Positions 19,343 through 29,182 of a DNA stretch of 64,000 nt are shown here, piece after piece (within the stretch, counting starts at the first letter, position 1; each line of letters opens with the position of its first letter). The notes below the pieces were generated by a model. The model did no database searches, was not told the origin of the DNA, and saw only the letters and a program-made list of their open reading frames with translations. A program made the position numbers and the translations under genes. This stretch comes from Pseudorhodoferax sp. Leaf267 (GTDB lineage: Bacteria; Pseudomonadota; Gammaproteobacteria; Burkholderiales; Burkholderiaceae_C). The stretch covers positions 176,628 to 240,627 of the forward strand of contig NZ_LMMV01000022.1 of assembly GCF_001422405.1 (NCBI RefSeq). Direction: 5' to 3'.

Positions 19343-20750
19343 GGGGTAATTCGATCCGAAAGTGGGCGCCGGGGCCGCCGGCCAACAGCGTCATCTTGCC
19401 ACCATGCGCGGCGATGTATTCGTGCACGATGGAAAGCCCGATGCCGGTGCCCTTGACAGCACCTTCGGGCTGGCGCTGGCCGCGGTAGAACGGCTCGAAC
19501 ACGCGGTCGCGGTCGGCATCGGCCACGCCCGGGCCGGCGTCGATCACATCGATCAGCACCAGGTGGTGCAGCCGCTGCAGCCGCAGCACGATGCGCCCGC
19601 CCGGTGGCGAGAAGCGGATCGCGTTGGACAGCAGGTTGGCCAGCGCCGTGCCGATCTTGGCTGGGTCCACGCGCGCGGTGACAGGCTCGCCTTCGACCTG
19701 CACCACGAGCTGGTTGGCCCGCCACTGCAGGCGCTGCGCATCGACCTGGGCCTCGATGAGCTGCAGCAGGTCCACGCGCTCGCGCTGCAGTTGGCGCGCC
19801 TCGAACGCGGCGGCGTTGAAGCGCAACAGCGCCTCGATCTGGCTCTGCAGTTGCACCGTGTTCTGGCGCAGGATGGAGGCGATCTCGCGCTGGTTGTCGT
19901 TGAGTTCGCCGGCCACGCCTTCCTCGAGCAGCGAGACGCCCTCGCGCAGTGCCGCCAGCGGGGTTTTGAGCTCATGCGAGATGTGGCGCAGGAAGCGGGC
20001 CTTGTCCGCGTCCAGCTCGCTCAGGCGCAGCCGCAACCAGTCCAGCTGCTGGCCGATGCGGTGCACGTCGGAGGGCCCCTGGATCTCGATCGGCTGGTCC
20101 AGCCGGTTCTCGCCCAGGCCGACGATGGCACGCTCCACGCGCTTGAACGGCCGCGCCAGCCAGATGCCCAGCGCCACAGCCAGCAGCAGCGCCAGCACCA
20201 GCATGCCGATCACCTGCCGCGTGATCTGCGCGCGGCTGGCGTCCAGCTCGGTGTTGAGCGCCTGGCGGCGCTTCTCGATGGCGGCCTGCATCTGCTGGGC
20301 GATCACCACGTTCAAGGCGTCCAGCTCGCGGAATTCGCCGGCGATGTTGCGTTCGCGCTCCAGCGCCGTGTCGGGCGCGCCTTCCATGAGCCGGTCGATG
20401 GTCTCCAACTGGTTGCGCCAGCGGGCGGCCAGCGGCGGCGGCAGGTCGGCGGGCTGCAGGTCGGCCACGATCTCGCGCGCCTGGCGCGCGGCGTCGACAA
20501 AGCTGCGGCGCAGCGGGCTGTCGTTCAGGATCAGCGACTGGCGCGCCGCGCGTTCCATGGTCGCGCTGCGCTCGGACAGCGCCTGCGCCGCGCCGTTCAG
20601 TTGCAGCGTGCGGGCCGAGAAGCCCAGGCTGCGCGCCATCAGCCCGTCGAAGGTGAACACTGCGCGCAGCGCCACGCCGCCCAGCAGCACGGCGATCAGC
20701 AGGAACGCCAGCAGCAGCAGTTGCCGGAAGGAACCGCGGGGCAGCCTCAC
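19332..20750 (-). CDS. glrK: Sensor histidine kinase GlrK/QseE
   Basis: Inner-membrane kinase, 472 aa. Helix 1 lies at about residues 8-30, a periplasmic helical sensor domain of about 140 residues follows, then helix 2, a HAMP segment ([11 protein letters not shown]), the H-box [13 protein letters not shown] and a HATPase_c domain ([22 protein letters not shown]). I place the start at GTG 20750 because it overlaps the miaB stop as GTGA and directly precedes helix 1. The longer open frame upstream lies antisense to nothing useful and within miaB. Co-transcribed with miaB, qseG and glrR. Confidence 0.83.
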   Translation of the reverse strand: MRLPRGSFRQLLLLAFLLIAVLLGGVALRAVFTFDGLMARSLGFSARTLQLNGAAQALSERSATMERAARQSLILNDSPLRRSFVDAARQAREIVADLQPADLPPPLAARWRNQLETIDRLMEGAPDTALERERNIAGEFRELDALNVVIAQQMQAAIEKRRQALNTELDASRAQITRQVIGMLVLALLLAVALGIWLARPFKRVERAIVGLGENRLDQPIEIQGPSDVHRIGQQLDWLRLRLSELDADKARFLRHISHELKTPLAALREGVSLLEEGVAGELNDNQREIASILRQNTVQLQSQIEALLRFNAAAFEARQLQRERVDLLQLIEAQVDAQRLQWRANQLVVQVEGEPVTARVDPAKIGTALANLLSNAIRFSPPGGRIVLRLQRLHHLVLIDVIDAGPGVADADRDRVFEPFYRGQRQPEGAVKGTGIGLSIVHEYIAAHGGKMTLLAGGPGAHFRIELPHVP

Positions 20751-22111
20751 GCGAGTGCCGGGTGGTCCTGCGTGCAGACCTCGCCCCGCAGCGAATAGCT
20801 GTTCGCCGCCGTCACGCGCACGTCGATCATCTGGCCCACCAGCCGCGCGGGCGCCGGGAAGTTCACCACGCGGTTGCACTCGGTGCGGCCCATGAGCTCC
20901 GGCACCTCGCCGTAGCTGCGCTTGGCCGGCCCCTCCACCAGGATGCGCTGCACCGTGCCCACGCGGCGCGCGGCGATGGCGCGCACGTTGGCGTCGATCA
21001 CGCCCTGCAGGTGCTGCAGGCGCTTCAACTTCACGTCGTGCGGCGTGTCGTCGGCCAGGTTGGCGGCCGGCGTGCCGGGGCGCGGGCTGAAGATGAACGA
21101 GAAGCTGTTGTCGAAGCCGATGTCGTCGATGAGCTTCATCATCTTGTTGAAATCGTCCTCGGTCTCGCCCGGGAAGCCGACGATAAAGTCGCTGCTCATC
21201 GCCATGTCGGGGCGGATCGCACGCAGCTTGCGCACGGTCGACTTGTATTCCATGGCCGTGTAGCCGCGCTTCATGGCCATCAGGATGCGGTCCGAGCCGT
21301 GCTGCACGGGCAGGTGCAGGTGGCTCACGAGCTTGGGCACGCGCGCGTAGGCCTCGATCAGCGGCTGCGTGAACTCGTTGGGGTGGCTGGTGGTGTAGCG
21401 GATGCGCTCGATGCCGGGGATCTCGGCCACGGTCTCGATCAGCGTGGCGAAGTCGGCGATGGCGTCGTTGCCCTTGGCAGGCGCGCCCACACGGCCCCGG
21501 TAGGCGTTGACGTTCTGGCCCAGCAGCGTGACCTCCTTCACGCCCTGGTCGGCCAGCCCGGCGATCTCGACCAGCACGTCCTCGAACGGGCGCGATACCT
21601 CCTCGCCGCGCGTGTAGGGCACGACGCAGTAGCTGCAGTACTTGGAGCAGCCTTCCATGATGGAGACGAAGGCCGTCGCACCTTCCACGCGCGCGGGCGG
21701 CAGGTGGTCAAACTTCTCGATCTCGGGGAAGCTGATGTCCACCTGCGGCCTGTTCTGGCGGGCCCGCGCGTTGAGCATCTCGGGCAGGCGGTGCAGCGTC
21801 TGCGGGCCGAACACCACGTCCACATAGGGCGCGCGCGCGATGATGGCCTCGCCCTCCTGGCTGGCCACGCAGCCGCCCACGCCGATCTGCACGCCCTTCT
21901 TCTTGAGATGCTTCACGCGGCCCAGGTCGGAGAACACCTTCTCCTGCGCCTTCTCGCGCACCGAGCAGGTGTTGAACAGGATCAGGTCGGCTTCGTCGAC
22001 GTCCTGCGTGGGCTCGTAGCCCTGGGCGGCGTGCAGCACGTCGGCCATCTTGTCCGAGTCGTACTCGTTCATCTGGCAGCCGAAGGTTTTGATGAAGACT
22101 TTTTTCGTCAT
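20747..22111 (-). CDS. miaB: tRNA-2-methylthio-N6-dimethylallyladenosine synthase
   Basis: Radical SAM methylthiotransferase, 454 aa, that adds the 2-methylthio group to i6A37 in tRNAs reading UNN codons. The UPF0004 domain supplies three Cys ligands for the auxiliary Fe-S cluster (GCQMNEYDS near residue 10, NTCSVREKA near 48, GGCVASQEG near 82). The radical SAM motif CSKYCSYC lies around 155-162, and a C-terminal TRAM domain binds RNA. The gene heads the glrK-qseG-glrR run, tying tRNA modification and envelope signalling to one transcript. Confidence 0.96.
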   Translation of the reverse strand: MTKKVFIKTFGCQMNEYDSDKMADVLHAAQGYEPTQDVDEADLILFNTCSVREKAQEKVFSDLGRVKHLKKKGVQIGVGGCVASQEGEAIIARAPYVDVVFGPQTLHRLPEMLNARARQNRPQVDISFPEIEKFDHLPPARVEGATAFVSIMEGCSKYCSYCVVPYTRGEEVSRPFEDVLVEIAGLADQGVKEVTLLGQNVNAYRGRVGAPAKGNDAIADFATLIETVAEIPGIERIRYTTSHPNEFTQPLIEAYARVPKLVSHLHLPVQHGSDRILMAMKRGYTAMEYKSTVRKLRAIRPDMAMSSDFIVGFPGETEDDFNKMMKLIDDIGFDNSFSFIFSPRPGTPAANLADDTPHDVKLKRLQHLQGVIDANVRAIAARRVGTVQRILVEGPAKRSYGEVPELMGRTECNRVVNFPAPARLVGQMIDVRVTAANSYSLRGEVCTQDHPALA

Positions 22112-22173
22112 GGCGGTCTCGCGGGGGAAAGGGGGCGCCGGCAGGAATGCCGCCGGAGCTGGAGGAGCAATGC

Positions 22174-22596
22174 CTACTGCCCGTACTTGGGCAGCAGGTG
22201 GAACGGCGTCTTGCCGTCGTCCTTGGGGCGGGTGTCTTCTTCGGACGCGAAGATGAAGTTGCGCTCGCGCGTGGCGCCGGGGCGCTTGAGCGCAGCCTCC
22301 TGCTGGTTGAGCAGCCAGACCCGGTGGACCATGCCGTTGGGTTCGCGCTCGTAGTTCACGACCAGGCGCTCACCGGCGATGCTGGCCGACAGCACCAGTT
22401 CGTTGCGCGGCCCGAGGATGCGTGCGCCGGGCGACAGCCGGTCGGCGTTGCCGTCCAGCAGCACCTCGGGTGGCTGGGTGACCTGCAACACGCCACGCAA
22501 GGCGGCCGGCGGAAATTCGCGCACCTGCGCCTGTGCGGTGGACAGGGCCAGCAGGGCGGTGGCGAGTACGGGAAGGCAGCGGTTCATGGTGTTCAT
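22174..22596 (-). CDS. Conserved exported protein, function unknown
   Basis: A 140-aa protein with a clear signal peptide cleaved after AQA (about residue 24). The mature part has no cysteine and no recognisable catalytic motif. It looks like a small beta-rich periplasmic protein with a conserved-looking tail (FHLLPKYGQ). The family appears common in Comamonadaceae genomes, but I do not recognise a named domain. The 62-bp gap to miaB makes co-transcription possible. Confidence 0.7.
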   Translation of the reverse strand: MNTMNRCLPVLATALLALSTAQAQVREFPPAALRGVLQVTQPPEVLLDGNADRLSPGARILGPRNELVLSASIAGERLVVNYEREPNGMVHRVWLLNQQEAALKRPGATRERNFIFASEEDTRPKDDGKTPFHLLPKYGQ

Positions 22597-22689
22597 CCAG
22601 AGGCTGGGCGGGCGATTTTAAGTGCCAGGGCCGGGCCTGCCGGTTGGCCCTCTAAGATCGCCGCTTTTCGCGCCCAGGAGTCCACCACT

Positions 22690-24837
22690 TTGACGCAAGC
22701 CCTCCGCGACATCCGGCGCTGGCCCTGGCATCTGCCGGCCCATGTGCTGAACGGCATCGGCGTGGCGCTCGGCGTGTTGCTGGTGCAGCTGCTGGCCGGT
22801 GCGGCCGGCGGCACCCCGGCCGCGCTGCTGGCCGCCGGCGGCGCGATCTTCGCCAGCCTGGCGGACACGCCCAATCCGCCCCACCGCACCGGCCCGCGCG
22901 TGGCCCTGGGCGCGGCCGTCGGACTGATGGCCAGCATCCTGGTCACGCTGCTGCGCGCGCATCCGTTGGCGCTGGGCGTGCTGCTGGTGGCCATGTCGTT
23001 CTGCGCCAGCATGTTGCTGGCCTGGGGCGTGCGTGCCGGCCCGATCTCGTTCGTGCCCATACTGGCCGTGGTGTTCACGATGGCCGCACCGCCGCCCGCC
23101 GACTGGCAGACGCAGGCGGTGCATGCGGCCTGGACGGCCCTGGGTGGCGCGCTGTACCTGGCCTGGGCGCTGCTGGTGGCGCGCTGGCTGCAGCCGCGCT
23201 ACCGCGCGCTGGCCCTGGCCGGGGTGCTGCATGCCACCGCCGAGCTGTTCCGCTCGCGGGCGCGCATGCTGGCGCTGGAGCCACGCGAAGCGCAGGGCGC
23301 GTTGCCGCTGCAGGACTGGATGCAGCGGCAGGTGGCGCTCGACGAGCGTCTGCAGGGCGCTCGCGACATGTTGTTCGTCGCCGCGGATGCCCCCCACGGC
23401 GCACGCCAGATCGCCTTGCTGCTGCACGCCATCGACCTGCGCGACATCCTGCTCGGCAGCGAGCTCGACCTGGACCTGCTGGGTGGCGACGCCGCGGCCG
23501 AGCGCTTGCGCATTGCGCTGGCAGGCCGCATCGACGGCACCGCTGCCATGCTGGACCGTGTGGCCCTGGCCGTGCAGCTGGACGTGCCGCTTGCGCGCGT
23601 GCCCGGCGGCGCCACGGTGCCCGATGCGCTGGACGCCTCCATCGAAGGCTTTGCGGCCGACCCGCGCCGCCGCGCGCTGGCCGGTGCGCTGCGCGACCGC
23701 GCGCGCCACCTGAGCGACGACCTGGCCCGCATGCTGGCGACCTTGCAGCACCACGCCGCACCGGCCGTGCTGCGACCGGCCGAGTTGCAGTTCTTCGTGT
23801 CGCCGCAGGGCTGGCCGCTGGCCGCGCTGCGCCCGCACCTGCGCCTGGGCTCGCCCATCCTGCGCCACGCCTTGCGCAGCGCCGTGGCGCTCGGCACGGC
23901 CTATTTCCTGGCCCTGGCGCTGCCCTGGACCTCGCACCCGCACTGGCTGGTGCTCAGCGTGGCCGTGGTGCTGCGCGGCAACCTGGACCAGACCCTGTCG
24001 CGCCGCGATGCGCGCGTGGCCGGCACGGTGCTGGGCTGCATGCTGGTGCTGCTGTTCGCCTCGCTGCAGCAGTACTGGCTGTCGGGCATCGTCTTCCTGC
24101 TGGCGGTCGGCATCGCCCACGCGTTCGTCAACGTGCGCTACCTCGTCACTGCCACTGCCGCCACCGTGATGGCGCTGCTACAGGCCCACATGGCACACCC
24201 GGCCGGCGGCTTCAACATCGGTGAGCGCCTGGCCGACACATTGCTCGGCGCGCTGCTGGCCTGGGGCTTTTGCTATGTGTTGCCCGCCTGGGAGCGGCGC
24301 GGCCTGGTGCGCCTGGTCGACCGCGTGCGCACGGCGGCACGCGCGCTGGTGCACGAGACGCTGCACTGGCCCGAGCCCGGCCAGGCCGACGTGCCGCTGC
24401 GCCTGGCGCGCCGCGAGTTCTACGAGGCCATTGGCGGCATCGCCGCCAGTGCGCAGCGCAGCCGCGCCGAGCCCGCGCGCGTGCAGATCGCGCTGCCAGC
24501 CATGGCCACGCTGCTCACGCGCTGCCATGTGCTGCTGGCCCAGTTGGCGGCCGTGCGCACCTTGCTGGAGCGCCGGCGCGACCGCCTGGAGCCCGAGGCG
24601 GCCAGGGCCTTGCTGCTGCAGGCCGCCACGGCGGTCGATCGCCTGCTGGAGCCTGGCTCTGCCGTGGCCTCGGACGCGGTGGCATCCGACACGCTCGGGC
24701 CTGCGCCCATGGTCTGGATCGAGGAGCCCGAACGTCTGCTGCCCTGGCTGGAGCGGCGGCTGGGCCTGGTGGCCGACAGTGCGGCCGGCGTCGCGGCTGC
24801 CGCGTCGGCCGTGCGGGCCGCGAGCGTGCGTGGCTGA
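22690..24837 (+). CDS. FUSC-family inner-membrane transporter
   Basis: A 715-aa membrane protein of the fusaric acid resistance/YccS type. Two repeats of membrane helices (about residues 15-170 and 395-540) alternate with large cytosolic helical domains (about 170-390 and 545-700). Relatives export aromatic acids with a membrane-fusion partner, but none is encoded nearby, so the substrate is unknown. I choose the TTG start at 22690 because AGGAG lies nine bases upstream and it begins the first helix domain. The open frame extends far upstream, but only antisense to the exported-protein gene. Confidence 0.85.
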   Translation: MTQALRDIRRWPWHLPAHVLNGIGVALGVLLVQLLAGAAGGTPAALLAAGGAIFASLADTPNPPHRTGPRVALGAAVGLMASILVTLLRAHPLALGVLLVAMSFCASMLLAWGVRAGPISFVPILAVVFTMAAPPPADWQTQAVHAAWTALGGALYLAWALLVARWLQPRYRALALAGVLHATAELFRSRARMLALEPREAQGALPLQDWMQRQVALDERLQGARDMLFVAADAPHGARQIALLLHAIDLRDILLGSELDLDLLGGDAAAERLRIALAGRIDGTAAMLDRVALAVQLDVPLARVPGGATVPDALDASIEGFAADPRRRALAGALRDRARHLSDDLARMLATLQHHAAPAVLRPAELQFFVSPQGWPLAALRPHLRLGSPILRHALRSAVALGTAYFLALALPWTSHPHWLVLSVAVVLRGNLDQTLSRRDARVAGTVLGCMLVLLFASLQQYWLSGIVFLLAVGIAHAFVNVRYLVTATAATVMALLQAHMAHPAGGFNIGERLADTLLGALLAWGFCYVLPAWERRGLVRLVDRVRTAARALVHETLHWPEPGQADVPLRLARREFYEAIGGIAASAQRSRAEPARVQIALPAMATLLTRCHVLLAQLAAVRTLLERRRDRLEPEAARALLLQAATAVDRLLEPGSAVASDAVASDTLGPAPMVWIEEPERLLPWLERRLGLVADSAAGVAAAASAVRAASVRG

Positions 24838-25104
24838 TTGCGCCGGCTTGTTCCAATTGTTGATTGCAAGCCCTTTTCGTTGTGCGTTTGTCGCGTGAAG
24901 TTGTCCCTCGCCGCCGTGGGCAAGCTTGTGGACAAGTGCGGGGCGATCTCCGCAGATCGTTGCCTGGCGCGGCTTGCGACGCAGTGCCCGGCAAATAGGC
25001 ACAGCCATCAGAGACGGCTGGCCCACGCCATCAGGTGGCACAGGCTGACACGCCGCGCCCGATGCGCGGGCCACCATGAATGCACCAACTCAAAGGAGCA
25101 CACC

Positions 25105-25329
25105 ATGGGCAATGAAGACATCAACCTGGCACCGAACGCAACGGGTGCCGACCGCATCGACACGGGCTCGGACGAAGCCGTGGGCACCTGGGCGAAGCGG
25201 CTGGACGTCAGCCCGGACCAGATCCGGGAGGCGGTCGCGAAAGTGGGCGACCGGTCCAGCGACGTGGAACTGCACCTGAAGGGCAGCCGCAGCACCACCA
25301 CCGACGACCGGGTGGAGGCTGCCGAGTAA
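25105..25329 (+). CDS. DUF3606 small protein
   Basis: A 74-aa acidic protein with the DUF3606 pattern: DVSPDQIREAVAKVGDRSSDVELHLKG (given here as a split: DVSPDQIREAV then KVGDRSSDVELHLKG, about residues 32-58). Such proteins are short, often stress-associated, and of unknown function. An excellent AAAGGAG precedes the ATG. The preceding 267 bp after the FUSC gene hold no evident gene. Confidence 0.82.
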   Translation: MGNEDINLAPNATGADRIDTGSDEAVGTWAKRLDVSPDQIREAVAKVGDRSSDVELHLKGSRSTTTDDRVEAAE

Positions 25330-25460
25330 GACGGCGCTGCAAGGGTCTTCGCAGCGTCCCTTCGGGGGCGTAGGTCGTGCGCGTTGTTGCTCTGCTGGAA
25401 ACGATGCATTGCCGCGCAGGCGGTTTTTCTTTCGGCGCTCGGAACCTACAGTTCAACCCA

Positions 25461-25491
25461 TCGATGAGACGCACCGAACACGGCTCATCGA
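25461..25491. repeat. Inverted repeat upstream of the small exported-protein gene
   Basis: TCGATGAG (25461-25468) / CTCATCGA (25484-25491), 8-bp perfect arms separated by 15 bp. It is located 60-90 bp before the ATG at 25552. It could be an operator or a leader hairpin. Confidence 0.4.
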
Positions 25492-25551
25492 GACGGGGTG
25501 GACATGGTGTCCGGCCCCGCCGATCGAGTCACCAGACCTGAAGGAACCATC

Positions 25552-25869
25552 ATGAAGACCCAATTTTTTGCCACCGTCCTCGTCGCCGCCGTCGGCTTCA
25601 TCGCCGCCCCCAGCTTTGCCGGCGACAACATCAGCGGTGAAGTCGGTTATGTACCCCCTGCGCCTGTCGCATCGACGGGCGGCCTGACCCGCGAAGCCGT
25701 GCGCAACGAGGTGCTGCAAGCCATCCGCACCGACACGCTGGAAACCACGGGCGAAGGCGCAGACATGGGCGCGGTCGCTTCGGCCAAGAGCAACCTGACG
25801 CGCGCGGCCGTCCGCGCCGAAGCCGTCTACGCCGTGCGCCACGGTCAACTGGGTGGCGGCGAAGTCTGA
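25552..25869 (+). CDS. Small exported DUF4148-like protein
   Basis: A 105-aa protein with a signal peptide cleaved after SFA (about residue 20). The mature region contains two similar units, LTREAVRNEVLQAIRTD and LTRAAVRAEAVYAVRHG, like the repeated LTRAqV-type helices of DUF4148 proteins common in Burkholderiales. Function is unknown; periplasmic location is inferred. GAAGGAACC precedes the ATG, and a canonical terminator follows the stop, so it is monocistronic. Confidence 0.78.
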   Translation: MKTQFFATVLVAAVGFIAAPSFAGDNISGEVGYVPPAPVASTGGLTREAVRNEVLQAIRTDTLETTGEGADMGAVASAKSNLTRAAVRAEAVYAVRHGQLGGGEV

Positions 25870-25896
25870 GCCATCGGCTGACCGCACCACGATCGA

Positions 25897-25920
25897 GCCG
25901 CCTTCGGGCGGCTTTTTCTT
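25897..25920 (+). terminator. Rho-independent terminator
   Basis: GCCGCC-TTCG-GGCGGC stem with a stable UUCG tetraloop, followed by TTTTTCTT. It ends the small exported-protein gene. Confidence 0.92.
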
Positions 25921-25942
25921 GCCTGGGCCTGGACAACGCTGC

Positions 25943-26341
25943 TCAGTCCTCCTGGACGCGGTCGAACACCACGACCGCCGGTTGGCCGGTGGTGCGCTGC
26001 ACGCGGGCACGCACGCGCTGGCCGATGCGAACCGTGTCGGTCGGGCCTTCCACGCGGCTCATCAGTCGCACGCCTTCGTCCAGGTCCACCAGCGAGATAT
26101 TGAAGTCGCCGCCGGCCTCGGCCTTGCGGCGTACGGTCCTGGCCGCATAGACGGTGCCGGTGCCGGCCGGCGCGACCAGTTCCAGTTCAGCGCTGCCGCA
26201 GTGTGGGCACAGCTCGCGCGGGAAGTACACGTGCCGGCTGCAGCCGCCGCAGCGCTTGATCAGGAAGTGGCCGGCGTCCAGCGCAGCCTGGTGTCGTGCC
26301 TGGTTGCCGCTGCCCGGCTGGGTTGAGACGGAGTGGTACAT
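25943..26341 (-). CDS. Zn-ribbon/OB-fold protein (DUF35 type)
   Basis: A 132-aa protein with a rubredoxin-like zinc ribbon (CGGC and CPHCG, around residues 31-51) followed by an OB fold. Members of this family bind acyl-CoA and partner with thiolase-like or hydratase proteins in CoA-ester pathways. The natural partner would be the thiolase-like protein encoded at 39643-41211, since none is adjacent. Start at ATG 26341 is chosen by family length; there is no clear Shine-Dalgarno, and the frame stays open to 26473, so the start is uncertain. Confidence 0.78.
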   Translation of the reverse strand: MYHSVSTQPGSGNQARHQAALDAGHFLIKRCGGCSRHVYFPRELCPHCGSAELELVAPAGTGTVYAARTVRRKAEAGGDFNISLVDLDEGVRLMSRVEGPTDTVRIGQRVRARVQRTTGQPAVVVFDRVQED

Positions 26342-26685
26342 GACAGTGCGCGCCCCGCGGTGGTTGCGATGGTGCGACGGAGCATGCCGCGAGGCCGCAC
26401 GGCGGGCCACCGACGTTTTTTCAGCGCAGCGCCGACGATGTGGCAGCGAAGATATTGCGCTGTCCGCAGGCATGGATGGCGCTCCTGCCGAGGCCCGCCG
26501 ATCCGTCGGCCGCCAGGTTCAAGACGACCGCCGCGATACACCGTTCCGACTGCAGGCGCGCGTTTCGGGCAGCGCGGGCGGGCGCGCCGGCATCACGCGC
26601 TTGCTGGTGGGCAAGGGCCTCGGCAGCGTATCCTCGCCGGGTTACTGAAGTCCCGTTGCCCGCTTCTCGCGTTCCTGGAGATTCC
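26342..26685. other. 344-bp divergent intergenic region
   Basis: Lies between the OB-fold gene (minus) and the lipoprotein hydrolase gene (plus). GC-rich, with several open frames but none with a plausible start, Shine-Dalgarno or recognisable protein. No clear promoter pair, tRNA or terminator was found. It may hold the 5' end of the OB-fold gene if that starts upstream, or decayed coding sequence. Confidence 0.4.
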
Positions 26686-28038
26686 ATGACCCATCTGACC
26701 CGGCGCCTCGTGCTGGCCGCGGCCGTGCTGCTGCTGTCGTCTTGCGCCACCGCCCCCAGCCCCGACGGTGCCGACGCACGCCCCCCAATCGTCTTCGTGC
26801 ACGGCAACGGCGACAGCGCCGCGGTGTGGTTGACGACCATGTGGCGCTTCGAGTCCAACGGCTGGCCGCGCGAGCGGCTGCACGCCATCGACATGCCGCT
26901 GCCCACCGCGCGCGACGATGACACGCGCGAACAGCCCGGCCGCTCGTCCGCCGCCGAGCACCGGGACTACCTGCGCGCCGAGGTCGACAAGGTGCTGGCC
27001 CGCACCGGCGCGCGCCAGGTCGTGCTGATGGGCAATTCGCGCGGCGGCAACGCCATCCGCAACTACATCGCCCATGGCGGCGGCGACAAGACGGTCTCGC
27101 ACGCCATCCTGGGTGGTACGCCCAACCACGGTGTCTGGGCGGTGCCGATCGAGGGCCTGTCCGACCGCAGCGAGTTCGCGGGCCACGGCCCCTTTCTCAG
27201 CGCGCTGAATGCGCCCAAAAACGCGGCCGGCGACGAGGTCACCGGCCCGGTGCGCTGGATGACGGTGCGCTCGGACGGCAACGACAAGTTCGCCCAGCCC
27301 GATGGCCTGTGGATCGGCAAGCGCGGCGTGGCCACCGGCGTCACGGCCGCCGGCCCGCAGCTGAAAGGCGCCACCAACGTCGTGATCCCGCGCATCGACC
27401 ACCGCGAGACTTCGTTCTCCCCTGCTGCATTCGAGGCGGCGCACCGCTTCATCACCGGGGTGGCGCCGGCACGCAGCGCGATCGCCCCCGAGCCGCGCGT
27501 GTCCTTGTCCGGCAAGGTGAGCGGGGCGGGCACCAACATCGGCCTGGCAGGGGCGCGCATCGAGGTCTTCACCGTCGACCCCCGCACGGGTGAGCGTCTC
27601 GGGCCGGCTCTCTACACCGCAGTGGTGCCCGCGGCAGGGGAGTGGGGTCCCCTGGTGACCGATCCGCAAGCGCGCCACGAGTTCGTGGTCAGCGCGCCCG
27701 GCTACGCCACCACGCACTTCTACCGCAGCCCGTTCCCGCGCTCGACCCAGGTGCTCCATGTGCGGCCCGAGCGCGTGCCCGAGGCCGACAGGGCCGCGCC
27801 TGCGCTGGCCGTGATGACGCGCCCACGCGGCTACCTGGATCCAGGGCGCGACACGATGGCCTTCGACGGCCAGTCACCACCGCCGGGCGCGCTGCCGGGC
27901 GCAGGTGTCGCGGTGTCGCGCACCAAGCCCGCCGGGCCGCCGCGCCCGCTGGTGGCCGAATTCAACGGCGAGCGTGTCGTCGGACGCAGCTGGCCGCTGG
28001 CCGACAACCACGTGACGGTGCTGGAACTGAACCACTGA
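26686..28038 (+). CDS. Lipoprotein alpha/beta hydrolase with C-terminal beta domain
   Basis: A 450-aa lipoprotein. A signal peptide ends in the lipobox LLSSC with Cys near residue 20. The alpha/beta hydrolase domain (about 30-270) has an oxyanion-type FVHGNGDSA and the nucleophile elbow GNSRGG with Ser near 118; DHRE supplies a likely catalytic His near 243. A C-terminal region of about 170 residues resembles carboxypeptidase-regulatory-like beta sandwiches. A lipase or polyester/esterase role at the envelope is inferred; the substrate is unknown. CTGGAG precedes the ATG at 26686. Confidence 0.75.
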   Translation: MTHLTRRLVLAAAVLLLSSCATAPSPDGADARPPIVFVHGNGDSAAVWLTTMWRFESNGWPRERLHAIDMPLPTARDDDTREQPGRSSAAEHRDYLRAEVDKVLARTGARQVVLMGNSRGGNAIRNYIAHGGGDKTVSHAILGGTPNHGVWAVPIEGLSDRSEFAGHGPFLSALNAPKNAAGDEVTGPVRWMTVRSDGNDKFAQPDGLWIGKRGVATGVTAAGPQLKGATNVVIPRIDHRETSFSPAAFEAAHRFITGVAPARSAIAPEPRVSLSGKVSGAGTNIGLAGARIEVFTVDPRTGERLGPALYTAVVPAAGEWGPLVTDPQARHEFVVSAPGYATTHFYRSPFPRSTQVLHVRPERVPEADRAAPALAVMTRPRGYLDPGRDTMAFDGQSPPPGALPGAGVAVSRTKPAGPPRPLVAEFNGERVVGRSWPLADNHVTVLELNH

Positions 28039-28049
28039 CGCGCGGCGGC

Positions 28050-29048
28050 TCACGCCGCGCACGCCACCCACTCCGACTCTCCCGCATCGTTCCCCGCTTC
28101 CTGCGCCCCCTGCACCAGGCTCATGCGCGGCAGCACCTGGCCCTGGGAGGTGTGCCCGCTGTCGCACTGCTGCGCGGCCTGCACCAGCCACTCGCGGAAG
28201 GCGGCCACCGCGGGGTTGTGCCGGGTCTGCTCGGGGCACACGAAGTAGAAGGCCGAGCGGTTGCGCAGCGGCACGTCGAAGGGGATCACCAGGCGAGCGG
28301 CCTGCAGCTCGTCGAGCACATAGTGCCGGTGCGTGAGGCCGATGCCCATGCCGGCCAGCACGCATTGCAGCACCACGGTGGCGTCCTCCAGATAGGCCTC
28401 GGCGGCGGGCTCGAAAGGCTGTTCGCTGACCAGGCGGAACCAGCGCGGCCATTCCTCGCGCCGCGCATAGGCGTGGTATAGCGTGGCCCGTAGGATGTCC
28501 TGCGGCTCGGCCAGCGCCAGCCGTTCGGCCAGCGCGGGCGTGCAGACCGGCACCATCTCCATCGGGAACAGCGCGTCGGCATGGCAGCCGGGCCACTGCC
28601 CGCGGCCGAAGCGGATGGCCGCATCCACGCCGTCATGGCCGAAGTCGACCGCCTCGCGGCTGGACGAGAGCTGCACCTCGATGCGCGGCTGCACCGCCTG
28701 GAAGCCGGGCAGGCGCGGGATCAGCCAGCGCAGCATGAAGTTGGTGTCGCCGTGCACCTTGATCACGCTGCGCTGGCGCGCGTGGCGCAGCACCTGGCTG
28801 GCACGGTCGATCTCGTTGAAGGCGCGCGTCAGCGATTCACAAAAGCGCCGCGCCTCGGGCGCCACGACCAGGTTGTTGTTGAAACGCTCGAACAGGCCGA
28901 AGCCGAGGTACTCCTCCAGGTGCCTGATGTGCCGGCTGACGGCCCCCTGCGTCACGTGCAGCTCGTTGGCCGCGCGCGTGAAGCTTTCATGCCGCACGGC
29001 GGCCTCGAATGCGCGCAGATGGTTCAGGGGCGGCATGTGTCTTCTCAT
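28050..29048 (-). CDS. LysR-family transcriptional regulator (GcvA-like)
   Basis: A 332-aa LysR regulator. The winged HTH lies at about residues 6-65 (FTRAANELHVTQGAVSRHI), followed by a periplasmic-binding-protein-like effector domain. The closest style is the GcvA subgroup. Starts at 29048 (MRRHMPPL) or 29036 (MPPL) are both possible. A good sigma-70 promoter is seen upstream at 29079-29106. It is encoded on the same strand as the acyl-CoA dehydrogenase gene at 29183, which lies 5' of it, so it may control the catabolic genes to its right. The last 25 residues are an extension beyond the usual family end. Confidence 0.88.
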   Translation of the reverse strand: MRRHMPPLNHLRAFEAAVRHESFTRAANELHVTQGAVSRHIRHLEEYLGFGLFERFNNNLVVAPEARRFCESLTRAFNEIDRASQVLRHARQRSVIKVHGDTNFMLRWLIPRLPGFQAVQPRIEVQLSSSREAVDFGHDGVDAAIRFGRGQWPGCHADALFPMEMVPVCTPALAERLALAEPQDILRATLYHAYARREEWPRWFRLVSEQPFEPAAEAYLEDATVVLQCVLAGMGIGLTHRHYVLDELQAARLVIPFDVPLRNRSAFYFVCPEQTRHNPAVAAFREWLVQAAQQCDSGHTSQGQVLPRMSLVQGAQEAGNDAGESEWVACAA

Positions 29049-29078
29049 GGCTTGTATCCTGTGGGCCGGGTGAGAAAG

Positions 29079-29106
29079 ACTATACATGGTCCTTTAGAAC
29101 TATCAA
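29079..29106 (-). promoter_or_regulatory. Sigma-70 promoter of the LysR gene
   Basis: Minus strand -35 TTGATA (29106-29101), 16-bp spacer, -10 TATAGT (29084-29079), about 30 bp before ATG 29048. Good matches in both hexamers. Confidence 0.7.
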
Positions 29107-29182
29107 CCCCCAGGCGCAGCGCAAGCTCCTGCCGGGGTTGGGGCAGGGGCGCGAGGGGGCGGGACAGGGGCAGGGGGCCGCG

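Noticed and set aside
22147-24837. Longer FUSC protein starting near 22147
   Set aside because: The first 180 codons are antisense to the exported-protein gene; TTG 22690 has an ideal AGGAG.
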